From the IMG/VR virus record IMGVR_UViG_3300049432_000020, positions 1 through 47,402 of that record: a stretch of 47,402 bases of DNA; one strand, 5' to 3'. The translations under genes were made by a program, and so were the position numbers. The notes under the pieces were generated by a model that saw only the letters and a program-made list of their open reading frames with translations, was not told where the DNA came from and did not search any database. Below are positions 6,687 through 14,934 of the stretch, one piece after another; positions within the stretch are counted from its first letter, which is position 1, and each line of letters begins with the position of its first letter. This DNA is from a virus.

Positions 6687-7199
6687 ATGCCCCGCAACGA
6701 CCACTCCGGTAAATCCGGCCCGCCCACGAACAAGAAAGTCGTCACGCCCGGCAGCATGGCCCGCGACGACCGGCTCGAAGAAGCCCTACGCCTGCGCCGC
6801 TACGGCTTCGACTACCAACAAATCGCCGACACCCCCTGGGCTGACGGCCCCAAAGGCACGCTCTACGGCGGCGACCGGCACAACGCCCGCCGCGCGATCG
6901 TCAACGCCCGGAACGACACCATCAGGGAAGCCGCCGACGAAGTCCGGCAGTACGAAGTCGACCGGCTCGACATGATGCTCGTCGGACTGGCCGATAAAGG
7001 GTTGTTCGAAGGCGAACCCGAGATCGTCCGCGCCGGCCTGTCCATCATCGCGACCCGGGCGAAGCTGCTCGGCCTGAACGCCCCGACCGAGATCAACCAG
7101 CGCGGCGGCGGCAGCGTGCAACTGATCGTCGACCCGACCGCGATCGGCAAATCGGGGATGGACGTCGCGACGTTGGAGATCTCCGAGACCAACGAATAA
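6687..7199 (+). CDS. terS: Terminase small subunit (170 aa)
   Basis: This is the probable DNA-recognition subunit of the packaging motor. The N-terminal half has an HTH-like segment (RLEEALRLRRYGFDYQQIAD) followed by helices (ARRAIVNARNDTIREAADEV) and an oligomerisation helix (YEVDRLDMMLVGLADKGLF). This layout is usual for TerS. It lies immediately before terL, overlapping by 1 bp (TAATG), which is the strongest evidence. AGGAAGGGG precedes the ATG. The disordered tail ends VATLEISETNE. Confidence 0.85.
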   Translation: MPRNDHSGKSGPPTNKKVVTPGSMARDDRLEEALRLRRYGFDYQQIADTPWADGPKGTLYGGDRHNARRAIVNARNDTIREAADEVRQYEVDRLDMMLVGLADKGLFEGEPEIVRAGLSIIATRAKLLGLNAPTEINQRGGGSVQLIVDPTAIGKSGMDVATLEISETNE

Positions 7200-8656
7200 T
7201 GTTCGACGAAGACAGGCCCATCACGAAAGTCGTCTACGACTACGAGCCGCACCCGAAGCAGGCGCAGGCCCACGCGATCCACGTTGACGAACTGATGTAC
7301 GGCGGCAGCGCAGGCGGCGGCAAAAGCCGTTTCGGCCGTGCTGAAGCGGTCCTCGCGTGTATGCAGGTCCCCGGCCTGGCCGCGATCATCTTCCGCCGCA
7401 CCTTCCCCGACCTGAACCGTTCCGTCGTGGGGCCTTTGCTCGAAGAGATCCCGCAGGAACTCGGCTACTACCACCGCTCGGATCATAAGTGGTACTTCAC
7501 GAACGGGTCCACGCTCGAACTCGGACACCTGCAGTCAGCGAAGGATCTCGACAAGTACCAGGGCGCCGAACTGCAACTCATTGTCTTCGAAGAAGCCACC
7601 CATTTCACCGAGCATCAGTTCCGCTATCTGAAGTCCCGACTCAGGGCCGCAGGCAAGGTCAAGGCCCGGATGGAAGAACTCGGGATCAGGCCCCGCATGA
7701 TCCTGACCGCCAACCCGGGCGGCGTCGGGCATCACTGGGTCAAGAACCGCTTCGTTGACCCGGCCCCGCCGCTGACCGTGTTCCGGGCTAAGCCGTCGAA
7801 GAAGCAGCCGAACCCGCCAACCCGGTGCTATGTCCCGGCCCGCGTGTCCGATAACCCGTCGGTCGATGACGGGTACGTCGATAACCTGCACTCGCTACCG
7901 GAGAACCTGCGGAAAGCGTTGCTCGATGGGAACTGGGACGTCCTCGACGGCGTGCGCTTCCCGTCGTTCAGCCGCGACGTGCATGTCATCGAGCCGGGGA
8001 TGCTGCCGATCCCGCACTTCGGCTATCAGCGGGCGGTCGGCATCGACTACGGATCTTCGGCGCCGTTCGTGGCGTTGTGGGGGGCGAAGCTCTCCGATGA
8101 CCTGGTCGTGATCTACCGCGAAGTCGACGGCAAGGGCCTGACCCCCCGGCAACAGGCCGAACTCATTAGGGACAGTGAAGCGCCCGACGAGCGCATGCCC
8201 GGCCGGCCCCTGCCGCTGGTGCTTGACCCGTCGATGTGGGCGCGGTCCATCAACAACCCGCTAGCCGTCGCGTCCGGGGACACCCCGCCGCCCGGATCAA
8301 TCGCGTCCTACTACCACGAAGTGTTCGGCTCGGCCGTGTCCAAGGCCCGGAACGACCGGATCGGCGGCTGGGCGCTCGTCGAAGAACAGCTACGTGTGCG
8401 CGACGACGGCCTGCCCCGGCTGCTGATCCACTCGACATGCGTGAACCTGATCAAGACCCTGCCGGCCGTCCCACGCGACAGGAAGAACCCCGACGACGTC
8501 GACACGACCAGCGATGACCACTGGGCTGACGCTGCCCGGTATCTCCTAATGGAGCTAATCGGTAAGGCCCCGGTGCATTCGTTCGACGCGCAGCAATGGG
8601 CGAAGGGCCGGAACGTGTCGACCGTGACCGGGGATCTCGGGAAGGCCCGACTCTAG
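7199..8656 (+). CDS. terL: Terminase large subunit (485 aa)
   Basis: ATP-driven packaging motor and headful or cos nuclease. The Walker A-like GGSAGGGKS (35-43), Walker B with catalytic carboxylates LIVFEEA (127-133), and the coupling motif TANPGG near residue 166 make up the ATPase. The C-terminal RNase H-like nuclease begins VGIDYGSSAPF (D283), with later acidic residues including LVLDPSMW and SDDHWADAARYL. Length is normal for the family. It is coupled to terS and followed after 43 bp by the portal gene. Confidence 0.97.
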   Translation: MFDEDRPITKVVYDYEPHPKQAQAHAIHVDELMYGGSAGGGKSRFGRAEAVLACMQVPGLAAIIFRRTFPDLNRSVVGPLLEEIPQELGYYHRSDHKWYFTNGSTLELGHLQSAKDLDKYQGAELQLIVFEEATHFTEHQFRYLKSRLRAAGKVKARMEELGIRPRMILTANPGGVGHHWVKNRFVDPAPPLTVFRAKPSKKQPNPPTRCYVPARVSDNPSVDDGYVDNLHSLPENLRKALLDGNWDVLDGVRFPSFSRDVHVIEPGMLPIPHFGYQRAVGIDYGSSAPFVALWGAKLSDDLVVIYREVDGKGLTPRQQAELIRDSEAPDERMPGRPLPLVLDPSMWARSINNPLAVASGDTPPPGSIASYYHEVFGSAVSKARNDRIGGWALVEEQLRVRDDGLPRLLIHSTCVNLIKTLPAVPRDRKNPDDVDTTSDDHWADAARYLLMELIGKAPVHSFDAQQWAKGRNVSTVTGDLGKARL

Positions 8657-8661
8657 GCCCC

Positions 8662-8693
8662 TCCCACACGGCCCGGCCCGTTCCGGGGATGGT
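8662..8693 (+). promoter_or_regulatory. Late promoter b (portal)
   Basis: TCCCACAC at 8662 and GATGGT at 8688-8693. The motif starts exactly 38 nt before the portal ATG at 8700, so the transcript is predicted to start at or next to the start codon. Confidence 0.7.
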
Positions 8694-8699
8694 GGGGGC

Positions 8700-10295
8700 A
8701 TGGTTGTTAAAGCAGAGCCGGAAATCGGCACACCGGGCGGCATCGCGATCAATGCCGAATCGAAGTCGGCGTCGTCGTTCGTGATTGAGCCGCTGGACCC
8801 GAACCCCGATCTGCACTTCCCCGCGTCGATCGCGGTCTACGACGAAATGCGCAGCACTGACGGGCAGGTCGGGTCACTGTTGTCCGCGATTAACCTGCCG
8901 ATCCTGGCCGCGCGCTGGCAACTGACGGGCGCGAACGTCCGCCCTGAGATCATGAAATTCGTGCAAACCGAACTCGGTTTGGAAGTCCCCGACGAAGCCC
9001 TCGAACGGCGCCGGGGCCAGGGTATTGTCTGGCTTGATCACCTGGAATCGGCTTTGCTGGCGTTGCCGTTCGGGTTCATGCCCTTCGAGCAGGTCTATGA
9101 GGCAGGCCCGCCCACCAGTGAGCAGGAAGGCATCGGCGAGAACATGCTGCTGCACCTGCGGAAGCTCGCCCCGCGCCTGCCCCGCACGATCTCCACGATC
9201 CATGTCGGCCGCGACGGCGGTCTCGCCGGCATCAGTCAGCCCCCGCTTGATCCGAAGGCGAAGGATGAAATCTTCATCCCGGTCGAACGCCTGGTCTACT
9301 ACTGCCACAAAAGGGAAGGCGCCGACTGGTCGGGCCGGTCCATCCTGCGGACGGTCTATAAGAACTGGATGATCGGGGACAAGCTGCTGCGGTTGTCCGC
9401 GCAGATCGTCGAGCGTAACGGGATGGGCATCCCCGTCGTGAAGTACGACCCCGCGCAGGTCCCCAAGACGCAGGCCGATCAGATCGTGCAGGACCTCCGC
9501 GCCGGAGCGACGGCGGGCGTGTCACTGCCCCCGGGAACGACGCTGGAACTGCTCGGCGTGACCGGGTCCACGGTCGACCCGTTGCCGCACATGAAGTACC
9601 ACGACGAGAAGATCGCCGAGAGCGCCCTCGCGATGTTCAAAACGTTGGGCCATGACAGCGGCGCCCGGTCGCTGGGGGACACGTTCGTCGATATCTTCAC
9701 GCAGGCCGTGCAGTCCATCGCGAACTACTTCGCCAGGGTCGCGACCGAACACATTATCAGGGATCTCGTCGAACTGAACTTCGGCCCCGAAGAACCCTAC
9801 CCGACCCTGACGGCCGGCGACCTGTCGGCGAACCGGGCGATCACCACGACCGCGCTGAAGGAACTCGTCGACGCGAAGATCATCGTGCCCGACGAACCCC
9901 TCGAAGCGTTCATGCGCTCCGCGAACGGCCTGCCCGCCGCCGACCCCGACACCGCCAGGGCCGAAGCCGCTGCTGCTGCCGGGACTGATCCGGCCGATGA
10001 CCTGCTGAAGCGGGCGAACTTCGCCGGCACCATGATCAGGTCGGGCTTCGACCCTGCGGCGTCGATGGAAGGCGCCGGCCTGCCCGAGATCAAGCACCTT
10101 GGGCTGTTGCCGGTCACGCTGCAGCCCCCGGCCGCTGGCACGGACCTCGATAACGCCGTCGACCCCGCGGCGGCGACAGCAGGCCCGCAGTCGTCCCCTG
10201 CGCAGTTGGCCGAAGGCGCGCATCCGAAGTTGTCCCGGCTCGAAGCGATCATGACCGAACTCGCCGAGTACCGGGCCGGGAACCATGTGCGCTAA
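8700..10295 (+). CDS. Portal protein, Mu gp29-like (DUF935 type, 531 aa)
   Basis: This forms the dodecameric portal at one capsid vertex. The sequence follows the Mu gp29/DUF935 pattern: DGQVGSLLSAINLPILAARW near residue 60, FGFMPFEQVYE near 125, IPVERLVYYCHKREGADWSGRSIL near 195-220, then YKNWMIGDKLLRLSAQIVERNGMGIPVVKY. The C-terminal region is Ala-rich. Position between terL and the MuF gene is classical. It overlaps the MuF gene by 11 bp. Confidence 0.93.
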   Translation: MVVKAEPEIGTPGGIAINAESKSASSFVIEPLDPNPDLHFPASIAVYDEMRSTDGQVGSLLSAINLPILAARWQLTGANVRPEIMKFVQTELGLEVPDEALERRRGQGIVWLDHLESALLALPFGFMPFEQVYEAGPPTSEQEGIGENMLLHLRKLAPRLPRTISTIHVGRDGGLAGISQPPLDPKAKDEIFIPVERLVYYCHKREGADWSGRSILRTVYKNWMIGDKLLRLSAQIVERNGMGIPVVKYDPAQVPKTQADQIVQDLRAGATAGVSLPPGTTLELLGVTGSTVDPLPHMKYHDEKIAESALAMFKTLGHDSGARSLGDTFVDIFTQAVQSIANYFARVATEHIIRDLVELNFGPEEPYPTLTAGDLSANRAITTTALKELVDAKIIVPDEPLEAFMRSANGLPAADPDTARAEAAAAAGTDPADDLLKRANFAGTMIRSGFDPAASMEGAGLPEIKHLGLLPVTLQPPAAGTDLDNAVDPAAATAGPQSSPAQLAEGAHPKLSRLEAIMTELAEYRAGNHVR

Positions 10296-12654
10296 GTGCG
10301 ACACGCTCGAACATGACCTGACCGTCGAAGTGATGCTCGCCGCGGCCGAACGTGAACTGATCCTCGCGCAAACCGAGACGGGCGAGTCGGTCCCGCAGGC
10401 TGTCCGGCCGTTGTCGGCGGCTGAGAAGCGGGCGAAAATGCGGTTCGGCGAGATCCACGAACTCGAAGAATCAGCGGCCGAAGAAGCAGCTAAGTTACTG
10501 GCCAGTAACGCGCAGGTTTACATAATGGCCATTATCGGCGCAATTTTCGGCTCCGAAGACTCCGTAGCGCCGGCTCAGGTCGTCGACGCGGTCGAGACCA
10601 TCAACAGGGCGCAGCCGGCCGACGTCATCGCCGAGACCGAACGTTCGCAACATGCCATGTCTCATATTCTAGGGCAGGTCTATGCCGGGGCCGCGCAAAT
10701 CGTGATCGGCGAAGCGTTGCGTCAGGGCGTGAAGAAAACCCCGAAACCGTTCAAGCCCGACCCGGAACGGTTCGGCCCGGTCGCGAAGGCCGTCGCGCTG
10801 CATCCCTGGACCCGGCTGACGTCCAAGCTGCAGGCGGACATGCTCGAACCCCGCACCCTCGCCCAGCCGTCCATCGCGAAGACCGATGTGCAGGCGGATC
10901 TCGAAGCGATCCCGCTCGACGGCGCGGTCGACCTCGCCCGCCAGTCGATCCACACCGCGCACGGCGCCGGCCGGGTCGAAGCGGCCGAGACCATGGCCCC
11001 CGAAGAAATCTACGCCTCCGAACTGCTCGACGGTGAGACGTGCGACGCCTGCGCCCGGGTCGACGGCAAAGACTACGACACCATGACCGAAGCGAAAACC
11101 GAATACGAGACGGGCGGCTACGGGGCCTGCAAGGGCGGCGCCCGCTGCCGCGGCACGCTGGTCTTCCAGTACAGCGGGTTCGGCGTCGACGCGCCCGCAG
11201 CGGCCCCCGCACCGGCACCGCATCCCGCGGCCGAGCAGAAGCCCGCGCCGAAGCCTGTCGACCCGACCGCGACGCCCTGGGGCCGCAAGGTCGTAGACGC
11301 GAAGAAGCAACTGCCCGACGACCCGAAGAAGCTCGGCTACCGCACCGAAACCCCTGACACGAAGAAGCTGATCGCCGAAGAACGCGCCCGCGTCATCGCC
11401 GAAGCCGGCGCCGACCTGCCCGAACTGAAGCGCCGAGCCGCCGAGATTAAGGCGAAAATGGCCGAACTCGACGAGATCAACGAACGACTGTTCTACCCGC
11501 CGGCCAAATGGCCCGCCGACCTGCTGCCCCTGGCCCGCAAACTCGGGATCTCGCGTAAGTCCCCGAAGAACGCCGTCGACTTCGTGCGGGACGCCCGGCG
11601 CGAACTGTGGGAAATGGATCTCGACGCGAGTAGCGCGGTCGCACGGCTCGAACGCAACCTGAACGACGTCGAAGAATACGTCAAGAAGTACAAGCTGCGC
11701 GAAGGTACGCGCAAGGTCGACGACCTGCTGCCCGACGGCAACCTCGGCGCAGACACCGAGAAGGCCCTGACCGCCGTGCTCGACGCCGGTGAAGCCCTCG
11801 ACAACGAACTGCAGGCCCGCATCGCCCGCAAACTGGCCGGCGAAGGGTTTAGCACAAAAGAACTTGACGCGCTGACCGACCGCATGAACGCCGCCTATAA
11901 GGAGTTCGCCACGGCCGGCCCCGACACGGTGGAAGCGGCGCACGCGGCCTGGATGAAGATCGCCAGAGAACATACGGCGATGAAGAACCGGCCCGCCGTG
12001 ATCCGGTCGGAAGAAGCGAAGGCGCTGATCGCCGAAGTGCGGGCCGTCGGCGGCGGCGCCCGCCCGGCATACCTGCGCGGCGAAGGCTTCGCCGACAGTG
12101 CGGCGCAGGCGATGGAAACCTCGCACAAGTATTACCCCGACGAGTGGAATGACCACCTGACGAAGTTCACGCCGGAAGTGAAGCTCGGCATCAACGAACG
12201 CGGCTATAACTCCGCGGGCCGTGAAATCATGCTTTCGCCTGACCGCGGCAAGGCGAACCTGTCGGGCGAGTTCGGGGCGGTCTCGGTTCATGAGATGGGG
12301 CACACGATGGAACTCGCCGTGCCAGGCCTGTCCAATCTCGAATGGGCGTTCCATTACTACCGTTCAGACAAGATCAAGCGGGTCGACGGTTCGGTCGAAC
12401 TGAAGGCGCCCTATGACCTGTACGGCGGCAGTACCGGGCACCAGGAACTCGCCCACGCCGATAAGTGGTCGAACGACTACACCGGCAAAAGCTACCGCAG
12501 CGGCAACGAACCCGGCGCCCTGTCTCAGTGGGAAATCTTTCAGACCGGCATCGAAAGTTTGTTTGAAGGGTCGGTATATTTCGAGCGGCGCGGTAGCCTT
12601 GGGGAAGACGCCGAGTTCCGGCGATTTATCTTGGGAGTGCTAAGTGTCCTCTAA
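10285..12654 (+). CDS. MuF head-morphogenesis protein fused to a zincin metallopeptidase (789 aa)
   Basis: Residues about 1-300 are a MuF/SPP1 gp7-like minor head protein, ending with its Cys cluster (C253, C256 in ETCDACARVDGK; C282 and C288), followed by a Pro/Ala linker (about 305-330). A long charged helical region runs to about 590. The last 200 residues are a metallopeptidase: H669-E-M-G-H673, with downstream acidic residues in QWEIFQTGIESL (E750, E757) as third-ligand candidates. MuF proteins ride in the capsid and some are injected. MuF proteins with C-terminal toxin-like enzymes are known as a polymorphic-toxin class in temperate phages, so an injected or packaged protease is proposed. 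Its target is unknown. Typical MuF proteins are 300-500 aa, so this one is long. Confidence 0.88.
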   Translation: MCAKCDTLEHDLTVEVMLAAAERELILAQTETGESVPQAVRPLSAAEKRAKMRFGEIHELEESAAEEAAKLLASNAQVYIMAIIGAIFGSEDSVAPAQVVDAVETINRAQPADVIAETERSQHAMSHILGQVYAGAAQIVIGEALRQGVKKTPKPFKPDPERFGPVAKAVALHPWTRLTSKLQADMLEPRTLAQPSIAKTDVQADLEAIPLDGAVDLARQSIHTAHGAGRVEAAETMAPEEIYASELLDGETCDACARVDGKDYDTMTEAKTEYETGGYGACKGGARCRGTLVFQYSGFGVDAPAAAPAPAPHPAAEQKPAPKPVDPTATPWGRKVVDAKKQLPDDPKKLGYRTETPDTKKLIAEERARVIAEAGADLPELKRRAAEIKAKMAELDEINERLFYPPAKWPADLLPLARKLGISRKSPKNAVDFVRDARRELWEMDLDASSAVARLERNLNDVEEYVKKYKLREGTRKVDDLLPDGNLGADTEKALTAVLDAGEALDNELQARIARKLAGEGFSTKELDALTDRMNAAYKEFATAGPDTVEAAHAAWMKIAREHTAMKNRPAVIRSEEAKALIAEVRAVGGGARPAYLRGEGFADSAAQAMETSHKYYPDEWNDHLTKFTPEVKLGINERGYNSAGREIMLSPDRGKANLSGEFGAVSVHEMGHTMELAVPGLSNLEWAFHYYRSDKIKRVDGSVELKAPYDLYGGSTGHQELAHADKWSNDYTGKSYRSGNEPGALSQWEIFQTGIESLFEGSVYFERRGSLGEDAEFRRFILGVLSVL

Positions 12655-12925
12655 GCCCTGGCTCGCGATGCTGTCAGACGGGCGACTGATCCGATGGTCG
12701 GAAGATCCGCCCTACGTCGACGGCGACGACATGCTCGCGCCGGTCATCCTCGAACGCCTGAAGGGCGAAGGCTCGATCGCACTGACCCCCGTCGGCCCGG
12801 TCGTCGATCTCGATCCTGCCGACCCGCTGGCGGTCATGGCCGTGCTGCGCGAGATCGACCCGAAGGTGATGCTAAGCCCCGCCGCGCCGAAGGCTGCGCC
12901 CGTACCGCCTGGCGCCGTGTCCTAA
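12644..12925 (+). CDS. Hypothetical protein coupled to the MuF-peptidase gene (93 aa)
   Basis: A GTG start with GGGAG upstream lies inside the end of the MuF-peptidase gene (11-bp overlap), so translation is coupled. The product (PWLAMLSDGRLIRWSEDPP; DDMLAPVILERLKGEGSIAL) is acidic and soluble with no membrane segment. Its place directly behind a toxin-like fusion makes it a candidate immunity or chaperone protein for the peptidase. A minor head component is the alternative. No family recognised. Confidence 0.7.
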   Translation: MSSKPWLAMLSDGRLIRWSEDPPYVDGDDMLAPVILERLKGEGSIALTPVGPVVDLDPADPLAVMAVLREIDPKVMLSPAAPKAAPVPPGAVS

Positions 12926-12933
12926 CATCGTGA

Positions 12934-12953
12934 TATGTTTGACCCGTTCAAAC
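12934..12953 (+). promoter_or_regulatory. Operator-type promoter of the rightward moron cassette
   Basis: TATGTT (12934-12939) overlaps the operator-like 17-mer GTTTGACC-C-GTTCAAAC (12937-12953), nearly a perfect palindrome. No good TTGACA lies 17 bp upstream, so the promoter may be weak or activated. The arrangement (-10 abutting operator) repeats that of the early promoters. Confidence 0.55.
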
Positions 12954-12979
12954 AAACCATCGATGAAAGGTCGCCAGCC

Positions 12980-13294
12980 ATGTCGAACGAAAAGCCCTAC
13001 ACTGACGAAGAATTTCAGGCCATGATGACCGCGGCCGAAGCGATCCACACCGCGACATGCGACCCCAAAGGGCTGCATGAGTGGAAGCACTGCATCGCCG
13101 GCCGGTCACTGGTGAACATGGCAACCATCGAAGCGATCCGCCACCTGCGCCAGTTCCCCCGGGACGCAGCGAAGGCACGACTGATCCTTCACGACTACTG
13201 CTGCATGAGCGGCTGCACTGGCGACGGCGCTGCCGACCACGCGAAGCGCCAGTCAAAGACCGTCGCGGCGCTACGTAAGCATCTGGCGGCCTAG
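12980..13294 (+). CDS. Moron-like hypothetical protein (104 aa)
   Basis: The ATG at 12980 is chosen because GAAAGG precedes it; an upstream in-frame ATG at 12935 would sit inside the operator. The product is helical with many Cys and His residues (TATCDPKGLHEWKHC; LILHDYCCMSGCTGDGAADH), which could bind a metal. The gene has its own operator-type promoter and intrinsic terminator, and it separates the MuF gene from the protease gene. No structural-protein family was recognised, so it is read as a self-contained accessory gene. Confidence 0.75.
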   Translation: MSNEKPYTDEEFQAMMTAAEAIHTATCDPKGLHEWKHCIAGRSLVNMATIEAIRHLRQFPRDAAKARLILHDYCCMSGCTGDGAADHAKRQSKTVAALRKHLAA

Positions 13295-13304
13295 AACCAC
13301 CCCG

Positions 13305-13333
13305 AAGCGCCCGGCACTGGCCGGGCGCTTTTT
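13305..13333 (+). terminator. Intrinsic terminator of the rightward moron
   Basis: A perfect 11-bp stem, AAGCGCCCGGC (13305-13315) with GCCGGGCGCTT (13320-13330), loop ACTG, followed by TTT. It closes the cassette immediately before late promoter c. Confidence 0.9.
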
Positions 13334-13351
13334 CGTGCCCAGAAACAGCCT

Positions 13352-13383
13352 TCCCACACGCCCGGGCCGGGCCGTTGCACCCT
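13352..13383 (+). promoter_or_regulatory. Late promoter c (protease/scaffold)
   Basis: TCCCACAC at 13352 and CACCCT at 13378-13383. The motif starts exactly 38 nt before the ATG at 13390. No Shine-Dalgarno is seen before that ATG (CACCCTGCCCTT), consistent with a leaderless mRNA. Confidence 0.75.
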
Positions 13384-13389
13384 GCCCTT

Positions 13390-14493
13390 ATGACTATTGA
13401 GACGACGACCATCAAGGGCGTGCAGCTTGTCCGGGCTGGGACGTGGGGCGGGATGACCGGGCAGTCGACGATCACCCCGGCGCACCTGGCCGACGCCGTC
13501 GCCGCGTACGGTGACCCAGAGATCGACCATGCCGTGATCAAGATCGGGCACGACGGGGACTTGAACCTCGCGACCGGGCACCCCGCGGCGGGCTGGGTTG
13601 AGAACCTGAAGCTTTCCGATGACAAGCAGACCTTGATCGGGGATCTCGTTGACATGCCGGCGAAGCTCGCGGCGATCATGCGGAAGGCGTACCGCCGCCG
13701 CTCGGTTGAAATGTCCCTGGGCGTGACGACCCCGTCGGGGAAGAAGTACGCCGCCGCGCTGACCGGGTTGGCTTTGCTTGGGGCGAAGGCCCCGGCCGTG
13801 AAGGGCCTCGCCGACGTGTTGGAGTTCTATGCGTCCGAGAACCCGGGCACCGATGACGAGTCGACCCGGGACCAGGTCGTCGCGTTCGCCGTCGAAGGTG
13901 AGCCGGACACGGCGCCCGTCCCACACGCGCCCGACGGCGCGGGTAACGGTGGGGATGGAAGTAATACACCTGACGAAAGGGGCGCCGACGTGGCACTCTC
14001 TGAAGCACTGAAGAAGAAGCTCGGCCTGCCCGACGACGCAACTGACGAGCAGGTCGAAGCCGCGCTCGAAGCCGCTGAACTCGCCGCACCAGCCGCCGAG
14101 CCTGAAACCCCCGCCGCACCCGCCGAGCAGGCACCCGCAGCCCCGGCCGCACCCGTCGACGGTAAGACTGAACTCGCCGAAGGCGACGTCGTCAAGGTCT
14201 CGAAGGTCGTCTTCGCTGACATGCAGGCGCAGCTTGCCACGCTCACCACCGAGCGCGCAGCCGACCGCAAGAACAAGGCCCTCGACAACGCCATTGCTAC
14301 CGGCCGCATCAGCCCGGCCGAGCGCGTACAGTTCGCCGCCGTCCTCGACGCCAACGAAGAAGCCGGCATCACCCTGCTCTCGTCCCTGGCCCCCCGGATC
14401 GCGACCATCGAACTCGGCGCCGACCACGCCCCGCAGGCCGACGCGGACGCCGACAAAGAACTTCTTCGCCTGGCCGAAGAAGCCGGAATCTGA
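13390..14493 (+). CDS. Mu I-like capsid maturation protease with scaffold domain (367 aa)
   Basis: Residues 1-155 resemble the phage Mu I-protein protease (VQLVRAGTWGG; HAVIKIGHDGDLN; PAAGWVENLKL; KAYRRRSVEMSLGV). The rest is an acidic Ala/Pro-rich region and a coiled coil (DMQAQLATLTTERAADRKNK), typical of scaffolds. It sits directly before the decoration and capsid genes. The ATG at 13390 is preferred over an upstream TTG because of the 38-nt promoter spacing. An internal promoter, Shine-Dalgarno and GTG at 13990 should also yield the scaffold alone. Confidence 0.88.
   Translation: MTIETTTIKGVQLVRAGTWGGMTGQSTITPAHLADAVAAYGDPEIDHAVIKIGHDGDLNLATGHPAAGWVENLKLSDDKQTLIGDLVDMPAKLAAIMRKAYRRRSVEMSLGVTTPSGKKYAAALTGLALLGAKAPAVKGLADVLEFYASENPGTDDESTRDQVVAFAVEGEPDTAPVPHAPDGAGNGGDGSNTPDERGADVALSEALKKKLGLPDDATDEQVEAALEAAELAAPAAEPETPAAPAEQAPAAPAAPVDGKTELAEGDVVKVSKVVFADMQAQLATLTTERAADRKNKALDNAIATGRISPAERVQFAAVLDANEEAGITLLSSLAPRIATIELGADHAPQADADADKELLRLAEEAGI
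13919..13950 (+). promoter_or_regulatory. Late promoter d, internal to the protease gene
   Basis: TCCCACAC at 13919 and AACGGT at 13945-13950 lie in the protease-scaffold linker region. The predicted start near 13957 is about 33 nt before the internal GTG at 13990, with GAAAGGGG between them. Confidence 0.65.
13990..14493 (+). CDS. Scaffold protein from an internal start (167 aa)
   Basis: GTG at 13990, in frame with the protease gene, is preceded at 7-nt spacing by GAAAGGGG (13975-13982) and by late promoter d. The product starts VALSEALKKKLGLPDDATDEQ and contains the acidic linker and coiled coil without the protease domain. In phage Mu the scaffold Z is likewise made from within gene I by an internal start, so the parallel is strong. 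Expression is inferred. Confidence 0.75.
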   Translation: MALSEALKKKLGLPDDATDEQVEAALEAAELAAPAAEPETPAAPAEQAPAAPAAPVDGKTELAEGDVVKVSKVVFADMQAQLATLTTERAADRKNKALDNAIATGRISPAERVQFAAVLDANEEAGITLLSSLAPRIATIELGADHAPQADADADKELLRLAEEAGI

Positions 14494-14526
14494 ACCGGCT
14501 CGCCGGTCTAATCGAAAGGTAACAAA

Positions 14527-14916
14527 ATGGCTATGTTTGGCAATGCTGACCAGGCTTTTCAGGTCTTCAGTGACCCGGCAGCGACGACCTGCAAGGCGTC
14601 CGGTGCTATCACCGGTAAGCGCTTCGTGAAGCTCGTCGCGGGCGGCACCTTCCAGCAGCCCAAGGTCGCCCTGTGCGGCGCGGGCGAGCAGGCGTTCGGC
14701 GTCGCAGCCTACACCGTCGCCGATGGCGAGTCGGTGACCGTCGTTCACGACAACACCTACACCGTCACCGCGGGCACGAACCTGACCGCCCCGCTTGAGA
14801 TCCAGTCCGACGCCACCGGCAAGGCAATCGCCCTCGCCGCTGGCAAGCGTCTCGGGTCGATCTACTCCGATGCCGTCGCCGCTGGTGACGCAGCCGTTCG
14901 CCTGACCGGCCTCTAA
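14527..14916 (+). CDS. Capsid decoration protein, DUF2190-like (129 aa)
   Basis: A small beta-rich protein (VFSDPAATTCKASGAITGKRFVKLV; AFGVAAYTVADGESVTVVHD) between scaffold and major capsid. Both fold pattern and position match DUF2190-type head decoration or fiber-like proteins that stabilise the mature capsid. GAAAGG precedes the ATG. Confidence 0.8.
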   Translation: MAMFGNADQAFQVFSDPAATTCKASGAITGKRFVKLVAGGTFQQPKVALCGAGEQAFGVAAYTVADGESVTVVHDNTYTVTAGTNLTAPLEIQSDATGKAIALAAGKRLGSIYSDAVAAGDAAVRLTGL

Positions 14917-14934
14917 GAGACTTAGGAAAATCTC

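Noticed and set aside
10669-12354. Long antisense open frame (561 aa, minus strand) over the MuF gene
   Set aside because: It is a shadow typical of GC-rich coding DNA. The plus-strand frame has recognisable domains, Shine-Dalgarno coupling and continuity with neighbours.
12935-12979. Upstream ATG at 12935 as start of the moron gene
   Set aside because: It lies within the operator and -10 region and lacks a Shine-Dalgarno; ATG 12980 has GAAAGG at good spacing.
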